From contig NZ_QBUD01000002.1 in assembly GCF_003058085.1 (NCBI RefSeq), forward strand, positions 638,714-702,713: 64,000 bases of DNA, written 5' to 3'. This DNA comes from Yoonia sediminilitoris. GTDB lineage: Bacteria > Pseudomonadota > Alphaproteobacteria > Rhodobacterales > Rhodobacteraceae. Below the pieces are notes generated by a model that saw only the letters and a program-made list of their open reading frames with translations, was not told where the DNA came from and did no database searches. The translations under genes were made by a program, and so were the position numbers. Below, in pieces: positions 26,882 through 36,167 of the stretch (positions are counted from its first letter, which is position 1; each line of letters begins with the position of its first letter).

Positions 26882-27139
26882 TTAGCCTTGTGCTTCGGCG
26901 ATGACCTTGTCGAAAAAGACACACACCGTAGCGATGTCCGCGCCTTCCTGAATGGCGGTCATCATGGCCTCGATTTCGGCGGTAAGTTCCTGACCACGGC
27001 TCGGGTTGGCCGACGCGATGGTCTGGATCGCGGCTGTGGCTTGGCCTGATTTGCTTTGGATCGCGTCGGGCGTGCAGGCGTCTTGGGCCTGAGCTGCAGT
27101 GCCCATTAGAATGGTGGCGACAATAGCTATACGTTTCAT
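26882..27139 (-). CDS. Small secreted hypothetical protein
   Basis: An 85-residue exported protein with signal peptide MKRIAIVATILMGTAAQAQ and a helical mature part with two cysteines (DACTPDAIQ and ATVCVFFDK), probably one disulphide. Predicted periplasmic. Family not recognised. It follows the DUF1674 gene on the same strand by 27 bp and converges on the racemase-like gene. Confidence 0.75.
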   Translation of the reverse strand: MKRIAIVATILMGTAAQAQDACTPDAIQSKSGQATAAIQTIASANPSRGQELTAEIEAMMTAIQEGADIATVCVFFDKVIAEAQG

Positions 27140-27166
27140 GCTCTGATCCTCTGTGTCGGGCCCCGT

Positions 27167-27340
27167 TCAAAAATCGACGGCGATCCCTTTTCTTTCCCAG
27201 TCACCATATCGCACCGGTTCCGGCCCGTCACGTCCTCCCAATTCGGGCGGCAGATCGGCGCTTGCTTGCATGCGCCGCTCTTGGGCTTCGGCCAATGCGC
27301 GTTTGGCAGCATCCGGCAGGTCTTTGGCTTCGTCGGTCAT
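27167..27340 (-). CDS. DUF1674 (SDHAF4-like) small protein
   Basis: A 57-residue protein ending in GGRDGPEPVRYGDWERKGIAVDF without its last residue shown in full context; the tail EPVRYGDWERKG is the hallmark of DUF1674/SDHAF4. In mitochondria and alphaproteobacteria this family helps insert or shield the flavinylated subunit of succinate dehydrogenase. The ATG at 27340 has AAGGAG 8 nt upstream, better than a start 24 bp earlier. Divergent from rsmB, a common neighbourhood in roseobacters. Confidence 0.85.
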   Translation of the reverse strand: MTDEAKDLPDAAKRALAEAQERRMQASADLPPELGGRDGPEPVRYGDWERKGIAVDF

Positions 27341-27410
27341 GTCCCGTCTCCTTGTGAGGCGCACGGGTTTGATATACCCCGCAATCAGCCACGTTCAAGG
27401 GATCGCTTCC

Positions 27411-28688
27411 ATGCGCCAAACCGGTCTGTCCGCCCGCCGCACTGCCCATCATCTGCTGATGCAGATCATCGATGAAGGACGACTTATGTCCGAACTTGTT
27501 GGCAGCGGCGCCCTTGCCAGCCTCGGGCCAGAGGATCGCGCCCGCGCCCAGCGCCTTGCAACCGAAGCCTTGCGCGGTCTGGACCGTGCGGACCGGATGT
27601 TGAAACCCTACATCAAGAAGACGCCACCAACCCATGTGATGAATGCGCTGCGCCTTGGGGTGATAGAACTTTGTTCAGGGGCAGCGGCGCACGGTGTCGT
27701 GAACGCCTATGTTGAAATCGTAGCGCGGAACAAGCGTACGCAAGCCATGAAGGGGCTGACCAACGCAGTCTTGCGCAAGATCGCGGATGAAGGTCCCGAA
27801 GGCTGGGCAAAACGCGCCCTGCCGCTTACGCCGGGCTGGTTGCGACAGCCGCTGGTGGCGGCATGGGGGCGCGAAGCTGTGACGGGCATAGAGGTTGCGC
27901 ATTTCGCAGGGGCGCCGCTTGACCTGACCGCTAGAACCGACCCCGTAGCTTTGGCTGATGCGGTCGGCGGCACGGTGCTGCCGACAGGGTCCGTCCGACT
28001 GGCGGATCATGGGCAGGTGTCTGCCCTGCCAGGCTATGAAACAGGCGATTGGTGGGTGCAGGATGCGGCAGCGGCACTGCCGGTCAAACTGCTGGGCGAC
28101 GTCACCGGATTGCGCGTGCTTGACCTGTGCGCAGCCCCCGGCGGCAAGACGCTGCAACTGGCTGCGGGTGGGGCACAGGTGACGGCCGTGGATATGTCCG
28201 CACGACGCATGGCGCGGGTCCAAGAGAACCTGCAGCGTACCGGTTTGCAGGCCAAAACAGTCATCAGCGATGCCTTTGAATATGATGAGGGCGGGTACGA
28301 TGCAGTTTTGCTTGATGCGCCCTGTTCGGCCACCGGCACGATCCGCCGCCACCCGGATTTGCCCTACGCCAAGGACGGGTCGGAATTCGGCGCACTGATC
28401 GCGCAGCAGGAAACCATGATCGATCACGCGCTGACATTGCTCAAACCCGGCGGGCGGCTGGTGTTCTGCACCTGCTCGCTTCTGCCAGATGAAGGCGAAG
28501 TGCAGGTCGAAGACGCGCTGGAGCGACACCCGCATTTGCAAGCAGACCGCAGCGCGCTGGATATTCCCGGCGTAGACCCCGCATGGATTACGGACGAAGG
28601 CGGGCTCCGCCTGCGGCCTGACTATTGGCCTGATCTTGGCGGTATGGACGGGTTTTACATGTCCGTACTGCGGCACAACGCGGCCTGA
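27411..28688 (+). CDS. rsmB: 16S rRNA m5C967 methyltransferase-type RsmB protein
   Basis: A 425-residue protein. Residues about 1-130 are the NusB-like RNA-binding domain (ARRTAHHLLMQIIDEGRLMS, MKGLTNAVLRKI). The C-terminal part is the SAM-dependent methyltransferase: LDLCAAPGGKTLQLAAGG binds SAM, DAPCSATGTIRRHPD holds one catalytic cysteine and FCTCSLLPDEGE the other. The reaction is cytosine-5 methylation of 16S rRNA. The ATG at 27411 matches the usual N-terminus; the open frame continues upstream without coding character. Confidence 0.9.
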   Translation: MRQTGLSARRTAHHLLMQIIDEGRLMSELVGSGALASLGPEDRARAQRLATEALRGLDRADRMLKPYIKKTPPTHVMNALRLGVIELCSGAAAHGVVNAYVEIVARNKRTQAMKGLTNAVLRKIADEGPEGWAKRALPLTPGWLRQPLVAAWGREAVTGIEVAHFAGAPLDLTARTDPVALADAVGGTVLPTGSVRLADHGQVSALPGYETGDWWVQDAAAALPVKLLGDVTGLRVLDLCAAPGGKTLQLAAGGAQVTAVDMSARRMARVQENLQRTGLQAKTVISDAFEYDEGGYDAVLLDAPCSATGTIRRHPDLPYAKDGSEFGALIAQQETMIDHALTLLKPGGRLVFCTCSLLPDEGEVQVEDALERHPHLQADRSALDIPGVDPAWITDEGGLRLRPDYWPDLGGMDGFYMSVLRHNAA

Positions 28689-28710
28689 TCACAAACACAG
28701 GGTTCGACTT

Positions 28711-28785
28711 CTTTTGGCCAAAATATCCTGGGGGTCCGGGGGCAAAGCCCCCGGTCTGTCGGCTTGCATCGCAAGTCGAAACAAG
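28711..28785 (+). repeat. Dispersed hairpin element, copy 2 (after rsmB)
   Basis: Lead-in TTGGCCAAAATATCCTGGG, then stem CCGGGGGC-AAA-GCCCCCGG (28736-28754), then a second stem CGGCTTGC-ATC-GCAAGTCG (28760-28778, one G-U pair) and the tail AAACAAG. Copy 3 at 39691-39767 is nearly identical over the whole length; copy 1 at 6690-6747 keeps lead-in and first hairpin only. It lies 23 bp after the rsmB stop and could work as a 3'-end structure. Confidence 0.75.
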
Positions 28786-28931
28786 AAACCTTGCGTCCTT
28801 GGTTCGGAGCACAGGCTTTGCCTGCGTTACAGTGGAACCTGACCCAAATCGCCGCCGCCTGCGACGTTTCACAGTGACTTGCCCGCATTCCTTTCCTATG
28901 ATTCGCCAAAACAGGGCGGGGCGGACGACCG

Positions 28932-30671
28932 GTGGCAGACACAAAAACGATACCAGACCATCGAATCGGCTTGATTGATCGGTTTCACGCCCGCCGCGCT
29001 GGTATGTCGGGGATCGCCACGGCCTTTGCCTCCGCGCCCGAACCACGCACGATTGGCGACATCGCGCGCGGACGGCAGTTGATGGCCGGGAATTTCCTGT
29101 TCTCCGGGCAATTGACCGCAAGCAAGGAGCTTTCGATCTGGGACATTGCAGAGCAAAAGCCGGACATTGCCGCTGAAATCCACGGCTGCCTGTGGCTCGA
29201 TGATTTGGCCGCCGTTTCCACTCAAAAAGCCCGCCAAAAGGCGCAGGATTGGGTTTTTGACTGGATCGCACGCTATGGCAAAGGCGGTGGACCGGGCTGG
29301 ACCCCTGATCTGACTGGCCGCAGGCTGATCCGCTGGATCAATCATGGGTTCTTTTTGTTGCGCGGGCGCGGCAAACCCGAAAGTGACGCGTTTTTTCGCA
29401 GCCTCGCCGGCCAGGCGACATTCCTGTCCCGCCGTTGGCGCATCGCACCCGCCGGATTGCCCCGGTTCGAAGCGCTGGCAGGCACGATCTATGCCGGCCT
29501 CGCGCTTGAGGGGATGGAGGGTCACGTCCATAAAGCCGTGACGGCGCTGGCGGCCGATTGCGACAAAGCGGTGGATGTAACAGGCAGCATAGCCAGTCGG
29601 AACCCCGAGGAACTGCTTGCGGTCCTCAACCTGATTATCTGGGCGGTGCAGGCTTTGACCGAAACCAACCGCACCGTGCCCAGCGCAATGACCGCTGCGA
29701 TCACGCGGATTGCGCCAACCTTGCGCGCCTTGCGGCACGCCGACGGCGCCCTTGCCCGGTTTCATGGCGGTGGTCCGGGGATCGAAGGCCAACTGGACGC
29801 AGCCCTTGCCGCCGCCGACACCAAGGCTCTGTCACCGGGGCCTCTGCACATGGGGTATCTGCGGCTTAAGGGCGCGCGCACAACGGTGATCGTCGATGCC
29901 AGCTCACCGCCCGCAGGTGCCGCGTCCGTGCAGGCGCACGCCAGCACGCTGGCGTTCGAACTGACCTCGGGCCGCCGCCCGCTGATTGTGAACTGCGGGT
30001 CAGGTGCGATGTTTGGCCCCGAATGGCGGCGTGCCTGCCGCGCCACGCCCAGCCATTCAACCCTCGGGATCGAAGGGGTTTCTTCGTCGCAACTGGGCGA
30101 GAACATTGCAGGGCGCGAACTTTTATCAAAGACACCGACTGATGTGCGCTGCTATGTCCCCAAAGGCCATTTCGACCGCCGTTTCGAGATGTCCCATGAC
30201 GGATATTGCAGCCGGGTGGGCCTGACGCACGGGCGGATGCTGGATCTGTCCATAGATGGTCGCACCCTGGAGGGCGAAGATGTGCTTGCGGCCCTTGACC
30301 CCAAATCCCAAGCCCTGTTCGACGCGACGATGGCGCGCTGCGGCGGACAGGGCATCCCGTACCATGTGCGCTTTCACCTCCACCCCGATGTCCATGCCAC
30401 ACTGGATATGAACAACAGCGCCGTCAGCATGACCCTGAAATCGGGCGAAGTCTGGGTGTTTCAGCATGAGGGCAACGCACAACTGGGCATTGCCCCGTCG
30501 GTTTATCTTGAAAATGGCCGCTTAAAACCCCGCGAGACAACACAAGTGGTTTTAACTGGTCGCGCGATGTCCTATGCGGAGCGCGTCCGTTGGACTCTCG
30601 CCAAGGCGCAAAGCACCCCCGATGTGTTGCGTGATCTTGTGCAGACCGAACCGATGGATGCGATTGACTAA
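28932..30671 (+). CDS. Heparinase II/III family protein
   Basis: A 579-residue protein with GTG start. The N-terminal two thirds are the helical toroid type (RLIRWINHGFFLLRGRGKPE), and the C-terminal third is the heparinase II/III beta domain (GRRPLIVNCGSGAMFGPEWR, ATPSHSTLGIEGVSSSQLGE, YHVRFHLHPDVHATLDMN). No signal peptide. Roseobacters carry such a gene directly before purH; activity on a uronic-acid polysaccharide is assumed from the family, but true substrates of this cytoplasmic-looking subgroup are unknown. It probably forms an operon with purH, 15 bp downstream. Confidence 0.88.
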   Translation: MADTKTIPDHRIGLIDRFHARRAGMSGIATAFASAPEPRTIGDIARGRQLMAGNFLFSGQLTASKELSIWDIAEQKPDIAAEIHGCLWLDDLAAVSTQKARQKAQDWVFDWIARYGKGGGPGWTPDLTGRRLIRWINHGFFLLRGRGKPESDAFFRSLAGQATFLSRRWRIAPAGLPRFEALAGTIYAGLALEGMEGHVHKAVTALAADCDKAVDVTGSIASRNPEELLAVLNLIIWAVQALTETNRTVPSAMTAAITRIAPTLRALRHADGALARFHGGGPGIEGQLDAALAAADTKALSPGPLHMGYLRLKGARTTVIVDASSPPAGAASVQAHASTLAFELTSGRRPLIVNCGSGAMFGPEWRRACRATPSHSTLGIEGVSSSQLGENIAGRELLSKTPTDVRCYVPKGHFDRRFEMSHDGYCSRVGLTHGRMLDLSIDGRTLEGEDVLAALDPKSQALFDATMARCGGQGIPYHVRFHLHPDVHATLDMNNSAVSMTLKSGEVWVFQHEGNAQLGIAPSVYLENGRLKPRETTQVVLTGRAMSYAERVRWTLAKAQSTPDVLRDLVQTEPMDAID

Positions 30672-30686
30672 GCCATTGGGGACCCC

Positions 30687-32276
30687 ATGACCAACCTTGC
30701 ACCACTGCGCCGCGCACTCATTTCTGTTTCCGACAAAACCGGATTGATTGATCTGGCGCAGGCACTTTCCGAGCGGGGCGTTGAATTGCTCTCTACCGGC
30801 GGCTCTGCGCAGGCGATCCGCGATGCGGGCATTGAGGTGCGCGATGTGGCTGACGCCACCGGCTTTCCCGAAATGATGGATGGCCGGGTCAAGACCTTGC
30901 ATCCGGTCGTGCATGGCGGGCTTTTGGCCCGCCGCGATCTGGAAGCGCACCGCGACGCGATGGTCGAACATAACATCGGGCCGATCGACCTGCTGGTGGT
31001 CAACCTTTATCCGTTCGAAGAAACCGTCGCCAAGGGTGCCGATTTTGACACCTGCATCGAAAATATTGATATTGGCGGCCCTGCGATGATCCGCTCTGCC
31101 GCCAAAAACCATACCTTTGTCACTGTAGTCACGGATATCGAAGATTACAGCGCCGTGCTGGCTGAACTGGATGCAAACGACGGCCAGACGACGCTGGCCC
31201 TGCGTCAGCGTCTTGCCCAGACGGCCTATGCCCGTACCGCTGCATATGACACAGCCGTCAGTACATGGATGGCGGGTGCTATTGGTGCCGATATGCCGCG
31301 CCGCCGGTCATTCAGCGGCACCTTCAAACAGACGATGCGCTACGGCGAAAACAGCCACCAGTCCGCGGCCTTTTACACCGATGGCACGGATCGCCCCGGC
31401 GTAGCGACCGCCCTGCAGCATCAGGGTAAAGACCTGTCCTATAACAACATCAACGACACTGATGCGGCCTTCGAGTTGGTAGCAGAGTTTGACGCCGCTG
31501 ACGGCCCCGCCGTTGCAATTATCAAGCACGCCAACCCTTGTGGCGTGGCGCGCGGTGCAACCTTGGTTGAAGCCTACCGCAATGCCTTTGATTGCGACCG
31601 CACGAGCGCGTTCGGGGGAATCGTGGCGCTAAACCAGCCTCTGGACGAAGACACAGCCAACGCAATTGTCGAGATTTTTACCGAAGTGGTCATTGCACCC
31701 GGCGCGTCAGATGCGGCAAAGGCTGTGTTTGCAGCCAAGAAAAACTTGCGCTTGCTGACGACTGACGCGTTGCCCGACCCCAAGACGCCGATCACCACCT
31801 ATCGGCAAGTCGCCGGGGGCATGTTGGTGCAGGACAAGGACACCGGCTATGTCGGCATGGACGATCTGAAGGTCGTGACCAAAACCGCCCCGACCGACGC
31901 GCAGATGGCCGACCTTCTGTTTGCGTGGAAGGTCGCCAAACACGTCAAGTCCAACGCAATCGTCTATGTCAAGGACAAGGCCACCGTCGGCGTTGGTGCG
32001 GGGCAGATGTCGCGACTTGATTCCGCCCTGATTGCCGCCAAAAAGGCCGAACGCATGGCCGATGCGATGGACCTGCCGCAACCGCTGACCATCGGCTCTG
32101 CCGTGGCATCAGATGCGTTCTTTCCTTTCGCTGACGGGCTGATGGAAGCCGCCGCTGCCGGGGCCACCTGTGTTATTCAGCCCGGCGGATCAATGCGCGA
32201 CGACGAAGTGATCGCCGCGGCGGACGAGGCAGGGATCGCCATGGTCTTTACCGGCATGCGCCACTTCAAGCACTGA
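30687..32276 (+). CDS. purH: Bifunctional AICAR formyltransferase/IMP cyclohydrolase
   Basis: PurH of 529 residues catalysing the last two steps of IMP synthesis. The N-terminal cyclohydrolase (MGS-like) has [39 protein letters not shown] and NLYPFEETV. The formyltransferase domain has [26 protein letters not shown] and, near the end, [20 protein letters not shown]. Full length. It is followed 10 bp later by lspA, so both are likely cotranscribed from the heparinase-like gene onward. Confidence 0.96.
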   Translation: MTNLAPLRRALISVSDKTGLIDLAQALSERGVELLSTGGSAQAIRDAGIEVRDVADATGFPEMMDGRVKTLHPVVHGGLLARRDLEAHRDAMVEHNIGPIDLLVVNLYPFEETVAKGADFDTCIENIDIGGPAMIRSAAKNHTFVTVVTDIEDYSAVLAELDANDGQTTLALRQRLAQTAYARTAAYDTAVSTWMAGAIGADMPRRRSFSGTFKQTMRYGENSHQSAAFYTDGTDRPGVATALQHQGKDLSYNNINDTDAAFELVAEFDAADGPAVAIIKHANPCGVARGATLVEAYRNAFDCDRTSAFGGIVALNQPLDEDTANAIVEIFTEVVIAPGASDAAKAVFAAKKNLRLLTTDALPDPKTPITTYRQVAGGMLVQDKDTGYVGMDDLKVVTKTAPTDAQMADLLFAWKVAKHVKSNAIVYVKDKATVGVGAGQMSRLDSALIAAKKAERMADAMDLPQPLTIGSAVASDAFFPFADGLMEAAAAGATCVIQPGGSMRDDEVIAAADEAGIAMVFTGMRHFKH

Positions 32277-32286
32277 GGGCAGAGCG

Positions 32287-32775
32287 ATGCGGCTGACATA
32301 TTGGACGGCATTGTGGATTTTTCTGCTCGATCAGATCAGCAAATATTATGTTGTCCACTGGCTTGGCCTGATCAACGATCGCGATGGCCGGATCGAGGTT
32401 TGGCCGCCGTTTCTTGAATTCCGCATGGCGTGGAACCGCGGGGTCAATTTTGGCCTGTTCGCTGATTTTGACATGCGCTGGGTTCTGGTTGCTGTGGCAC
32501 TTGCCATCACCGTTTTTGTCATCTGGTGGATGCGCCGCAATGGCGGCAACAAATGGACATACATTGCCGCCGGCTTCCTGATTGGCGGCGCCTTGGGCAA
32601 TGTGATTGACCGGGTCTTCTATGGGGCGGTGGCGGACTTTCTGAACATGTCCTGCTGCGGGATCAACAACCCCTTTGCGTTCAATGTCGCTGATATTGCC
32701 ATTTTTGTAGGGGCTATCGGGCTGGCGTTCCTGTCCGATGACGGCAAAGCCAAAACATCAAACAAGAAGGCGTGA
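32287..32775 (+). CDS. lspA: Lipoprotein signal peptidase II
   Basis: LspA of 162 residues, an inner-membrane aspartyl peptidase that removes the signal peptide of diacylated prolipoproteins. Four hydrophobic segments. The catalytic aspartates are D117 (GNVIDRVFYGAVADFL) and D136 (FNVADIAIF), and the conserved NRGVNFGLF is at 50-58. It sits between purH and a lipoprotein gene of the DUF3035 family, so a natural substrate is next door. Confidence 0.95.
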   Translation: MRLTYWTALWIFLLDQISKYYVVHWLGLINDRDGRIEVWPPFLEFRMAWNRGVNFGLFADFDMRWVLVAVALAITVFVIWWMRRNGGNKWTYIAAGFLIGGALGNVIDRVFYGAVADFLNMSCCGINNPFAFNVADIAIFVGAIGLAFLSDDGKAKTSNKKA

Positions 32776-32829
32776 CGCGGACTTAGCCTTGGGTTAAACA
32801 GACAGGACGGTTTCAAAGGGACAGTTTTC

Positions 32830-33339
32830 ATGCGCGCAATCATCCTATCTGCCTTGGCCATCGTAACGATGACAGCCTGCGCCAATACGGACCGCAATTT
32901 GCGTGATCTGCGCGCCTCTGGTGGCGGCCCCGATGAATTTGCGGTCATTCCACAGCGTCCCTTGCTCGTGCCTGACACAAACCTGCTGCCTGAACCGACA
33001 CCCGGCGGTACCAATCTGGCGGACCCCACCCCCAATGCCGACGCAATCGCCGCATTGGGCGGATCACAGACCGCACAATTCACGGGTGGCGTGCCAGCAC
33101 GCGATACCGCTTTGGTGACTCAGGCAAGTCGTTATGGGGTGGATGCCGACATCAGATCAGAACTTGCAGCGGCGGACGCGGCGTTCCGCAAAGGGCGCAG
33201 CCGGTTGAATATCTTCAACCCACTTGGGCGAGACCGCTATTTCCCGGCCTATGCGCGGCAGGCACTTGACGCATTTGCAGAGCTTGCGCGCCTGCGCAGC
33301 CTTGGCGTTAACACGCCTGCAGCACCTGACGTGCAATAA
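32830..33339 (+). CDS. DUF3035 lipoprotein
   Basis: A 169-residue lipoprotein: signal MRAIILSALAIVTMTAC with lipobox MTAC. The mature part contains APDEFAV-like GGGPDEFAVIPQRPLLVP, the mark of DUF3035, proline-rich linkers, and a C-terminal FNPLGRDRYFPAYARQALDA. Found next to lspA and M16 peptidases in many roseobacters; function unknown. Predicted to be anchored in the envelope. Confidence 0.85.
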   Translation: MRAIILSALAIVTMTACANTDRNLRDLRASGGGPDEFAVIPQRPLLVPDTNLLPEPTPGGTNLADPTPNADAIAALGGSQTAQFTGGVPARDTALVTQASRYGVDADIRSELAAADAAFRKGRSRLNIFNPLGRDRYFPAYARQALDAFAELARLRSLGVNTPAAPDVQ

Positions 33340-33424
33340 ACGCCTTTTCACATCCGCGTAGGGGCGCTTGATCCTGTGCGACTCGCGCTTAGTTACTCTT
33401 GGGAAATCAACCGGAAGGCTTTCG

Positions 33425-34756
33425 ATGAAACGACTGTTCGCTGCTCTCGCTTTTGTAACTGCCCCGCTGGCTGCCACAGCCGAAGAGGTGACAACATTCA
33501 CGCTCGACAATGGTATGGATGTCGTGGTCATCGAGGATCACCGCGCCCCTGTCGTCGTGCATATGGTCTGGTACAAGATCGGGTCTGCGGATGAACCGGT
33601 CGGCGCGTCCGGCGTGGCGCATTTTCTGGAACATCTTTTGTTCAAGGCGACCGACGTTCTGGAGTCGGGCGAATTTTCGGCCACCGTCGCAGCCAATGGC
33701 GGCAGCGACAACGCATTTACCAGCTACGACTACACCGCCTATTTCCAGCGCATCGCCGCCGACCGGCTTGAATTGATGATGCAAATGGAAAGCAACCGGA
33801 TGAATAATCTGGCAATTACCGCAGACGACATCGAAACCGAACGCAACGTGGTTTTGGAAGAACGCAACCAGCGGACCGAAAACAACCCCAATGCGCTCGC
33901 GCGCGAACAGTTCAGGGCGGCGCTATACCAAAACCACCGCTACGGCGTGCCGATCATCGGCTGGAAACACGAGATGGAGCAACTAGAGCTTCAGGATGCG
34001 CTTGATTTCTACGACCTCTATTATTCGCCCAACAACGCCATTCTGATCGTTGCGGGCGACGTGGAACCCGACGACGTCAAGGCACTGGCCGAAACCTACT
34101 ATGGCGTGATCCCGGCAGAGGATGCGCTGCCGGAACGTATCCGCCCCGAAGAACCGCCGCAGCGGGCCGAACGCCGGATTACCTTTGAGGATCCCCGCGT
34201 CAGCCAGCCCTATGTAACCCGCAGCTATCTGGCACCCGAACGCGACAGCGGGGCGCAGAAAGAGGCCGCCGCACTGGTCTATCTGGCCGAACTGCTGGGT
34301 GGATCATCCTTTACATCCGATCTGGGGCGTGCGCTGCAATTTGAAAGCCAGACAGCGATCTATACCAACGCCGGCTACTCGGGCAGTTCACTTGATGACA
34401 CATCTTTCAGCGTGACCGTCGTGCCTGCGCAAGGGGTCAGCCTGTCCGAAGCCGAAGCGGCGATGGACGCCGTTATAGCAGACTTCATGGAGGCACCGAT
34501 TGACCCCGAACGGATGGACAGCATCCGCATGCAGCTACGCGCGTCGGAAGTCTATGCGCTGGATAACGTGAATGGACTGGCCCGCCGCTATGGTGCCGCC
34601 CTGACGCAGGGGCTGACGATCGAGGACGTGCAAGAATGGCCCGATATCCTGCAATCGGTGACCGAAGCGGACATCAAGGCAGTCGCCGCCAAGGTCTTTA
34701 ACCGTGACCAGTCCGTCACAGGTTGGGTTGTGTCAAACGAGAAGGAGGCAATGTGA
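33425..34756 (+). CDS. M16 family zinc peptidase, catalytic member
   Basis: A 443-residue exported M16 peptidase. The signal peptide is MKRLFAALAFVTAPLAATAE. The inverted zinc motif HxxEH is complete (H66, E69, H70 in GVAHFLEHLLF), with the downstream glutamate in ETERNVVLEERNQ. The C-terminal half carries the family substrate-binding segment. Periplasmic. Its stop overlaps the next M16 gene by one base. Pairs of an active and an inactive M16 subunit form one heterodimeric peptidase, as in the mitochondrial processing peptidase. Confidence 0.92.
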   Translation: MKRLFAALAFVTAPLAATAEEVTTFTLDNGMDVVVIEDHRAPVVVHMVWYKIGSADEPVGASGVAHFLEHLLFKATDVLESGEFSATVAANGGSDNAFTSYDYTAYFQRIAADRLELMMQMESNRMNNLAITADDIETERNVVLEERNQRTENNPNALAREQFRAALYQNHRYGVPIIGWKHEMEQLELQDALDFYDLYYSPNNAILIVAGDVEPDDVKALAETYYGVIPAEDALPERIRPEEPPQRAERRITFEDPRVSQPYVTRSYLAPERDSGAQKEAAALVYLAELLGGSSFTSDLGRALQFESQTAIYTNAGYSGSSLDDTSFSVTVVPAQGVSLSEAEAAMDAVIADFMEAPIDPERMDSIRMQLRASEVYALDNVNGLARRYGAALTQGLTIEDVQEWPDILQSVTEADIKAVAAKVFNRDQSVTGWVVSNEKEAM

Positions 34757-36066
34757 TGCGCCGTTTCTGGATTGCCTTTTGCCTGACCTTCTGTGCGTCC
34801 TTGGCGCATGCCGAAATCGACATCAAGGAAGTCACATCGCCCGGTGGTATCAGCGCATGGGTCGTGGAAGAACCCAGCATTCCGTTTGTTTCGGTTGAAA
34901 TACGGTTTCGGGGCGGGGCGTCACTTGACCTGCCCGGCAAACGGGGGGCAATCAATCTGATGACCGGCCTGCTCGAAGAAGGGTCGGGCGACATGACGGC
35001 GCAGGAATTCCAGACCAGACGCGAAGCGTTGGCCGCGCGTTTCGGGTTTCAGGCATCAGACGACAGCTTGTCAATCTCTGCGCGCTTTCTGACCGAAAAT
35101 CAGGATGATGCATTGGCGTTGCTACGGCAGGCGCTGATCGCACCAACATTTGAGCAAGACGCGCTGGACCGCGTCCGCGCGCAAGTCTTGTCGGGAATTG
35201 CCCGCTCTGAAAAAGATCCCAATGACATTGCCAGCGCTGCCTTCGATGCAGCCGCCTTTGGCGCACATCCCTATGGCAGCAGCCTTGATGGTACGGCAGA
35301 AAGCGTGAACAGCCTGACCCGCGAGGACATGTTCACTGCGCATGAAAACACGCTGACGCGTGATAGGGTGTATGTCGCCGTTGTCGGTGACATGACTGTA
35401 GATGCTGTTGGCGAAATGCTGGATGAATTGCTGGGCGATCTTCCCGAAACAGGACCAGCAATGCCTGATGATGTGGCATTTGGGCTGGCAGGAGGCGTGA
35501 CAGTCATTGACTTTGACACTCCGCAGTCCGTTGCCTTGTTTGGTCAGGCCGGTATCAAGCGTGATGACCCTGACTTCTTCGCCGCATATGTCATGAACCA
35601 GGTCCTGGGCGCAGGTGGTTTCGAAAGCCGACTGATGACGGAAGTGCGCGAAAAGCGCGGCTTGACCTATGGTATCCGATCATTCCTTGTGCCCAAGTTT
35701 CATTCAGAGATGATCATTGGTTCAGTTGCCTCGGCCAATGGCACGATTGCAGAGGCCATAGAGGTCACACGCGCCGAATGGGCGCGTATGGCCAGCGATG
35801 GTTTGACTGCAGAGGAGCTTTCGTCGGCCAAGACCTATCTCACCGGGGAATACCCTTTGCGATTTGATGGGAATAGCGAAATCGCCGAGATTATGGTGGG
35901 CATGCAAATGATCGGCCTGTCGCCCGAATATGTCGTGCGCCGGAATGATTATATCGAGGCTGTGACACTGGAAGATGTGAACCGGGTCGCGGCTGAATTG
36001 CTGCGTCCCGATGACCTGCATTTTGTGGTGGTCGGAAAGCCGGAAGGGCTTGAGCAAACGCAGTGA
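34756..36066 (+). CDS. M16 family protein, non-catalytic partner
   Basis: A 436-residue exported M16 protein with signal peptide MRRFWIAFCLTFCASLAHA. Where active members have HxxEH it reads INLMTGLLEEGSG, so zinc binding is lost. The R/Y pair of the active-site-completing half is kept (EVREKRGLTYGIRSF). It most likely completes the active site and binds substrate for the preceding peptidase, with which it is translationally coupled by a TGATG overlap. Terminator-like hairpins follow the stop. Confidence 0.92.
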   Translation: MRRFWIAFCLTFCASLAHAEIDIKEVTSPGGISAWVVEEPSIPFVSVEIRFRGGASLDLPGKRGAINLMTGLLEEGSGDMTAQEFQTRREALAARFGFQASDDSLSISARFLTENQDDALALLRQALIAPTFEQDALDRVRAQVLSGIARSEKDPNDIASAAFDAAAFGAHPYGSSLDGTAESVNSLTREDMFTAHENTLTRDRVYVAVVGDMTVDAVGEMLDELLGDLPETGPAMPDDVAFGLAGGVTVIDFDTPQSVALFGQAGIKRDDPDFFAAYVMNQVLGAGGFESRLMTEVREKRGLTYGIRSFLVPKFHSEMIIGSVASANGTIAEAIEVTRAEWARMASDGLTAEELSSAKTYLTGEYPLRFDGNSEIAEIMVGMQMIGLSPEYVVRRNDYIEAVTLEDVNRVAAELLRPDDLHFVVVGKPEGLEQTQ

Positions 36067-36070
36067 CGCG

Positions 36071-36123
36071 AAAAATCTTCTAGCAGATTTTTGACCCAAG
36101 AATTTTCGAGAAAATTCTTTTTT
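36071..36123 (+). terminator. Tandem hairpins ending the lspA-M16 gene run
   Basis: Two hairpins follow the second M16 stop. The first is AAAAATCT-TCTAGC-AGATTTTT (36071-36092). The second is AAGAATTTTC-GA-GAAAATTCTT (36098-36119) and runs into TTTT, so it looks like an intrinsic terminator despite its AT-rich stem. It also lies just upstream of mutL. Confidence 0.65.
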
Positions 36124-36167
36124 GGGGCGCTCGCAGAATCATCGCGGATCATGCTATAAGTTGTGCC

